Shown here: one piece after another, positions 23,511-27,128 of the stretch
Layout: each line of letters begins with the position of its first letter
Position numbering within the stretch: position 1 is the first letter of the stretch
NCBI RefSeq assembly: GCF_042094015.1
Contig: NZ_JBELDZ010000033.1
Span: forward strand, 1-27,128
Direction: 5' to 3'
DNA: 27,128 nucleotides
Source: Aurantibacter sp042094015
GTDB lineage: Bacteria; Bacteroidota; Bacteroidia; Flavobacteriales; Flavobacteriaceae
Notes under the pieces: generated by a model
The model's input: the letters and a program-made list of their open reading frames with translations, nothing else
What the model was told of the DNA's origin: nothing
The model's database searches: none
Made by a program: the position numbers and the translations under genes

Positions 23511-23549
23511 AAATACGGTTTCTAAATATAGTTTAGTAACCGTATTTTT
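23511..23549 (+). terminator. Terminator of the radC operon, overlapping the 3' end of rarA
   Basis: AAATACGGTT (23511-23520) pairs with AACCGTATTT (23538-23547). Inside it, CTAAA (23522-23526) pairs with TTTAG (23532-23536) after a T-T mismatch, with a 5-nt loop. Five T residues end the structure at 23545-23549. The right arm lies over the last codons and stop of convergent rarA. Confidence 0.78.
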
Positions 23550-24810
23550 CTTTCCAGCGTGTTTTTAAAAAATCTCTTTGAGCTTGTTCTCTAATATTTT
23601 CTCCAGGTTTATAAAATGTTGTGTTTGCTATAGCTTCTGGCATAAACTCTTGATGAATAAAATTATTTGTTGCATTGTGCGAATAGCCGTAGTTTTCTCC
23701 ATAACCAATCTCTTTCATAAGTTTTGTTGGTGCATTGCGTAAACTTAAAGGTACTGGTAAATCTCCGGTTTCTTTCACTGCTTTTTGTGCTTCTGAAATA
23801 GCCATATAAGCAGCATTACTTTTTGCAGAACAAGCCATATAAGTAACACATTGACTTAATATAATTCTAGATTCAGGAAAACCAACTACAGAAACAGATT
23901 GAAACGTTGTGTTTGCCATAACTAAAGCCGTAGGATTTGCATTTCCAATATCTTCACTAGCTAAAATAATTAAACGTCTTGCAATAAACTTTACATCTTC
24001 TCCGCCTTCAATCATTCGTGCTAAATAATATAGTGCAGCATTTGGATCGCTTCCACGAATAGATTTTATAAAAGCCGAAATAATATCGTAATGTTGTTCA
24101 CCTGCCTTATCGTATGTTGCCGAACTATTTTTAATATGTTCAAAAACTAAATCATCAGTAATTTCAATGGTATCAGAATTTATGGCGTTTATGACTAATT
24201 CAAAATTATTTAAAAGTTTTCGTCCATCGCCACCAGATAAACGCAATAGAGCTTTTGTTTCCTTTAAGTTAATGTTCTTTTTAGATAAATACTCATCTTC
24301 TTTAATTGCACGCTTTAAAATAGCTTCTAAATCATTTTTATTAAAAGCTTCTAAAATATAAACTTGACAACGCGATAATAATGCAGAAATAACTTCAAAA
24401 CTCGGATTTTCTGTAGTTGCACCAATTAAAGTAATCCAACCTTTTTCTACAGCTTGTAATAAAGAATCTTGTTGCGATTTACTAAATCGATGAATTTCAT
24501 CTATAAACAGAATAGGATTTTTTGTTGTGAATAAACCACCACTTTGTTTTGCTTTATCTATAACGTCTCTAATATCTTTAACACCAGAATTTATAGCACT
24601 TAATTGATAAAATGGACGTTTAGAAGTTTCTGCAATGATATTAGCTAAAGTTGTTTTTCCTGTTCCTGGCGGACCCCAAAGTATCATAGAAGGAATAATT
24701 CCTTGAGATATAATTTGAGATAAAGTTCCATTTTTACCAACCAAATGGTTTTGACTGATATAGTCTTCAAGTGTTTTTGGACGTAAACGTTCTGCTAATG
24801 GTGTATTCAT
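23533..24810 (-). CDS. rarA: Replication-associated recombination protein A (AAA+ ATPase)
   Basis: A 425-residue AAA+ ATPase of the RarA/MgsA/WRNIP1 family, acting at stalled replication forks and related to clamp-loader subunits. From the ATG at 24810 it begins MNTPLAERLRPKTLEDYISQ, the family N-terminus. Walker A is GPPGTGKT (46-53) and Walker B is LFIDEIHRF (101-109). Sensor 1 is ATTENPSF (131-138). The segment SAINSGVKDIRDVI follows the P-loop as expected. C-terminal signatures include SFIKSIRGSDPNAALYYLARM-type helices and NPTALVMA. The frame can be extended to a TTG at 24852, but those 14 residues look unlike the family. It is divergent from the rhomboid gene and its 3' end carries the facing operon's terminator. 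Confidence 0.95.
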   Translation of the reverse strand: MNTPLAERLRPKTLEDYISQNHLVGKNGTLSQIISQGIIPSMILWGPPGTGKTTLANIIAETSKRPFYQLSAINSGVKDIRDVIDKAKQSGGLFTTKNPILFIDEIHRFSKSQQDSLLQAVEKGWITLIGATTENPSFEVISALLSRCQVYILEAFNKNDLEAILKRAIKEDEYLSKKNINLKETKALLRLSGGDGRKLLNNFELVINAINSDTIEITDDLVFEHIKNSSATYDKAGEQHYDIISAFIKSIRGSDPNAALYYLARMIEGGEDVKFIARRLIILASEDIGNANPTALVMANTTFQSVSVVGFPESRIILSQCVTYMACSAKSNAAYMAISEAQKAVKETGDLPVPLSLRNAPTKLMKEIGYGENYGYSHNATNNFIHQEFMPEAIANTTFYKPGENIREQAQRDFLKTRWKEKYGY

Positions 24811-24899
24811 ATTCAAAATTAAGAAATTTATTGTAGTATTTCTATCTGACAATATTTCATTTTGTAATTTATTGGACTATTATTTGACTAATAGATTCT

Positions 24900-25676
24900 A
24901 TGAAAGATGAATTTTTCGATTTATTATTTAAAACTCTAAGTATTCCAATTATTGGTGTTGTATTGTTGTGGCTTATTTTTTCAATAGAGATTAGATATGG
25001 TCTTAATTTCAACTCTTTTGGAATATATCCAAGAGAATTTAAAGGTTTAGTTGGTATTATTTGTTCGCCATTTATTCACTCTAATATTTCTCATTTATAT
25101 AGTAATACTATTCCTTTATTAGTTTTAGGTTCTAGCCTGTATTTCTTTTATCCAAAAATCGCAACTAAAGTTGTTATTACAGGTGTAATTTTATCTGGAC
25201 TTTTAACTTGGAGTATAGGTCGGCCATCTTTCCATATAGGTGCAAGTGGATTGATATATGTCTTATTTAGTTTTATATTTTTTAAAGGAATTCTAACAAA
25301 ACACTATAGACTTATTGCTTTAAGTTTAGTGGTGGTTTTTTTGTATGGAAGTATGATCTGGTATACTATTCCAATAAAAGAAGGTGTTTCTTGGGAAGGA
25401 CATTTAAGTGGATTTGTTGTTGGGTTATTTTTTGCTTTAGTGTTTAATCGAAAAATAGAAAAACCTAAACTTTATGAATGGGAACAACCTTCTTTTAATG
25501 CAGAAGATGATCCTTTTTTAAGACAGTTTGATGAGAATGGTTATTTTTTTGAGCTTGAACCAGAAGTGTTAATAGAAGAAGTAGAGCAGGAGAGATCTTT
25601 AACTGATACAACTTCGACTTTACCAAAACATCACACTTTTATATACAAATTTAAACCTAATAAACTTGAAGAGTAA
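24900..25676 (+). CDS. Rhomboid family intramembrane serine protease
   Basis: A 258-residue polytopic membrane protein. It has about six membrane helices between residues 12 and 183 and a cytoplasmic, acidic tail of about 75 residues containing the recurrent flavobacterial motif YEWEQPSFNAEDDPF. The rhomboid catalytic dyad is intact: Ser116 in HIGASG (112-117) and His168 in EGHLSG. The HLYSN segment (65-69) supplies the conserved helix-2 His and Asn. Rhomboids cut single transmembrane helices within the membrane; the substrate here is unknown. It is a single-gene unit, divergent from rarA and converging with rlmB 16 nt away, with no clear hairpin between them. Confidence 0.93.
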   Translation: MKDEFFDLLFKTLSIPIIGVVLLWLIFSIEIRYGLNFNSFGIYPREFKGLVGIICSPFIHSNISHLYSNTIPLLVLGSSLYFFYPKIATKVVITGVILSGLLTWSIGRPSFHIGASGLIYVLFSFIFFKGILTKHYRLIALSLVVVFLYGSMIWYTIPIKEGVSWEGHLSGFVVGLFFALVFNRKIEKPKLYEWEQPSFNAEDDPFLRQFDENGYFFELEPEVLIEEVEQERSLTDTTSTLPKHHTFIYKFKPNKLEE

Positions 25677-25692
25677 TTTTATTTATTTCAAA

Positions 25693-26427
25693 TTAGAGCC
25701 TTTGTCTTAAAGCTTCATAAAGAAAAGCACCACAAGCTACAGAAACATTTAAAGATTCTATTTCGCCCAATAAAGGAAGCTTTGCTTTTTCATTAGCTAA
25801 TTTTAAAACAGATGGATTAATTCCTTTTCCTTCAGAACCCATTATTATAGCACAAGGTTCGTTAAATGAAATATCGTAAATAGTTTGATCAGTTTTTTCT
25901 GTAGCAGCAATTACTTTTACTTCGTTTGCTTGAAAGAAAAATAACGCATCTTTAACGTGATCTACTTTACAAATTGGCATTTTAAATACTGCACCAGCAC
26001 TTGTCTTTATAGTATCACCATTTACTGGAGCACCACCTTTTTTCTGAATAATAATACCATCAACTCCTGTACATTCTGCTGTACGTATTATTGCACCAAA
26101 ATTTCTTACATCACTTAATTGATCTAAAATTAAAAAAATAGGTTTATCTTTTTTGGTGATAACTGATTCGTAAAGTGTTTCTAAATCTTGAAATGTAATT
26201 GGAGCAATTTTTGCTACTGCACCTTGATGATTATTCTTCGTTAATTTATCTAACTTCTCTACAGGAACATAAGATGCATTTAAACGTTTGGTCTTTATTA
26301 ATTGTTCTAGCTCTTTAAATAAATCGCCTTGCAACCCTTTTTGCAAGAATAATTTATCAATAGCTTCATTTGAATTAATAGCTTCAATAATAGCTCTAAT
26401 ACCAAAAATTTGTGTGCTTTTTTCCAT
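25693..26427 (-). CDS. rlmB: 23S rRNA (guanosine-2'-O-)-methyltransferase RlmB, SPOUT family
   Basis: A 244-residue TrmH-type SPOUT methyltransferase that would methylate the 2'-OH of a guanosine in 23S rRNA (G2251 in E. coli). The N-terminal L30e-like RNA-binding domain spans about 1-80 (IFGIRAIIEAI, ending near NNHQGAVA). The catalytic domain has motif 1 DVRNFGAIIRTAE (106-118, with Asn109 and Arg115), motif 2 IMGSEGKGI (195-203, Glu199) and motif 3 LPLLGEIESLNVSVACG (217-233), which form the trefoil knot. The length matches RlmB. The related tRNA methyltransferase TrmH is less likely because of the N-terminal domain. It starts just beyond the terminator of the upstream T9SS protein gene. 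Confidence 0.93.
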   Translation of the reverse strand: MEKSTQIFGIRAIIEAINSNEAIDKLFLQKGLQGDLFKELEQLIKTKRLNASYVPVEKLDKLTKNNHQGAVAKIAPITFQDLETLYESVITKKDKPIFLILDQLSDVRNFGAIIRTAECTGVDGIIIQKKGGAPVNGDTIKTSAGAVFKMPICKVDHVKDALFFFQANEVKVIAATEKTDQTIYDISFNEPCAIIMGSEGKGINPSVLKLANEKAKLPLLGEIESLNVSVACGAFLYEALRQRL

Positions 26428-26431
26428 AAGA

Positions 26432-26439
26432 CAAATGTA
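26432..26439 (-). promoter_or_regulatory. Possible -7 box (TAnnTTTG) for rlmB
   Basis: On the minus strand TACATTTG matches the -7 consensus and ends 4 nt before the rlmB ATG at 26427, directly after the T-run of the upstream terminator. No TTG was found at the expected -33 distance. If used, the transcript would be leaderless or nearly so. Confidence 0.3.
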
Positions 26440-26440
26440 T

Positions 26441-26472
26441 AAAAAAACAGCCTAACATAAATTAGGCTGTTT
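26441..26472 (-). terminator. Terminator after the T9SS-sorted protein gene
   Basis: An 11-bp perfect stem (26462-26472 with 26445-26455) encloses a 6-nt loop and, on the minus strand, is followed by U residues from the A-run at 26441-26447. It separates the upstream gene (ending at 26489) from rlmB (starting at 26427). Confidence 0.88.
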
Positions 26473-26488
26473 AATTAATAAGTCAAGT

Positions 26489-27128
26489 TTATTGCTTAAT
26501 AATTTTTTTAATAGAAGTTGTATTACCACTGTATATTTTTAACAGGTAAATCCCTGAATTTAAATTATTAAGCGCTATGTTTCTCTTTCCTTTATAAGTG
26601 TTTATTAACTTTCCATAAATATTATAAACTTCTATTTTGTCTATGTCATATTTACTTTCTATTGTTACTAAGCCATTTGTTGGATTTGGATAGATTTTTA
26701 GATTTGTTAAATCAAATTCATTGATATTTAGTAAGGTACAAGTTGGTGCTGTGATATTTGTTTCTATTGTACCTGTAGCTGTTAAATCTCTACCTGTTAA
26801 AGCAGGGTGATCTAATGCAATTTTTTTAGCACGAAAAACAAAATTACCTGATGGAGAATCTCCTTGTGTTAATATACCAGTGTTTGTGTCTGGATTTATA
26901 TATTCCCAAACTATTTCTTTTGCTTGATTTATTTCAAAAATTTTACCTTTTGTACCTTCACATATTAAAGTGTTTCCATTAGGTAATCTTTCAGCTCCTG
27001 AAATTATTGATGAAAAAAAGTCACTTTGATTCGGACTAGACGTATACTCCCATGAATTATTATTTGGTAAAAAACCAGTACTTGTATCATATTCATACAC
27101 CCCAGGTGTTAGTTCATTTGGACTTATA
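26489..27128 (-). CDS. T9SS-secreted protein, C-terminal part (cut by window edge)
   Basis: The frame is open from base 27128 to the stop at 26489, giving 213 residues of a longer protein whose start lies outside the window. The GTG at about 27100 is an internal valine codon, not a start. The visible N-terminal part has beta-propeller-like strands (SGAERLPNGNTLICEG, then GKIFEINQAKEIVWEY), resembling arylsulfotransferase-type repeats. The final 75 or so residues are a type A T9SS sorting domain: LKIYPNPTNGLVTIES, then VYNIYGKLI and LNSGIYLLKIYSG, ending with a basic KKIIKQ. The protein is therefore exported through the outer membrane and either released or anchored on the surface. The enzymatic role is not certain from this fragment. 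Confidence 0.9.
   Translation of the reverse strand, partial: ISPNELTPGVYEYDTSTGFLPNNNSWEYTSSPNQSDFFSSIISGAERLPNGNTLICEGTKGKIFEINQAKEIVWEYINPDTNTGILTQGDSPSGNFVFRAKKIALDHPALTGRDLTATGTIETNITAPTCTLLNINEFDLTNLKIYPNPTNGLVTIESKYDIDKIEVYNIYGKLINTYKGKRNIALNNLNSGIYLLKIYSGNTTSIKKIIKQ

Noticed and set aside
24167..24361. Plus-strand 64-codon frame inside rarA
   Set aside because: It is antisense to the well-conserved rarA coding region, with no independent support.
24811..24852. Longer rarA starting at a TTG at 24852
   Set aside because: The extra 14 residues do not resemble the family N-terminus, whereas the ATG at 24810 gives the canonical beginning. The same reasoning rejects the TTG at 2634 for pepE.

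Overview
The window looks like chromosomal DNA of a marine-type member of the Flavobacteriaceae (Bacteroidota). The evidence is very AT-rich DNA, a protein ending in a type IX secretion (T9SS) C-terminal sorting domain, Bacteroidota-style promoters (TTG, about 19 bp, TAnnTTTG), no obvious Shine-Dalgarno sequences, a tRNA without an encoded CCA, and several families typical of flavobacteria (DUF6702, the long alpha-2-macroglobulin, the DUF7033/deacetylase-like protein). I cannot name the genus. No prophage, insertion sequence, CRISPR array or recognisable defence island is present. Most of the window is housekeeping and envelope genes, densely packed, with no gene-free stretch over 300 bases.

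Layout. 1-1167 (minus): the 5' part of gpmI, cut by the window edge, preceded by an M48 metalloprotease. 1303-1889 (plus): a GNAT acetyltransferase, then tRNA-Gly(UCC) with a clear promoter and a strong terminator. 1912-2613 (minus): peptidase E. 2740-7219 (plus): an apparent operon of two tandem, related secreted proteins with a carboxypeptidase-regulatory-like domain, a DUF6702 protein and a large secreted M1 metallopeptidase, ending at a terminator shared with the convergent DoxX gene. 7742-13906 (minus): a 2054-residue alpha-2-macroglobulin with an intact thioester motif. It is divergent from a secreted TPR protein (14079-15032). 15047-15975 (minus): a small lipoprotein followed by a secreted Lys/Glu/Asp-rich coiled-coil protein. 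16123-17478 (plus): the Mpl-type murein peptide ligase.

17482-18563 is the most unusual part. An LprI/DUF1311-like gene lies between the 3' ends of two convergent transcription units and is bracketed by matching 58-nt imperfect inverted repeats, like a small mobile cassette. 18622-19794 (minus) is a three-gene membrane-protein operon: two tandem two-helix paralogues of unknown family, then DUF1304. 19914-23489 (plus) is radC, a deacetylase-like protein, a YjjG-type HAD phosphatase and a secreted protein of unknown function. The rest is rarA (minus), a rhomboid protease (plus), rlmB (minus) and the 3' part of a T9SS-secreted protein (minus), cut by the window edge.

Themes: proteolysis and envelope maintenance recur (M48, M1, PepE, rhomboid, macroglobulin, Mpl, LprI-like). 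DNA and RNA maintenance is represented by radC, rarA and rlmB. I found no clear multi-gene undescribed system. The best leads are the inverted-repeat-bounded LprI cassette and the paired two-helix membrane proteins with a shared C-terminal motif.
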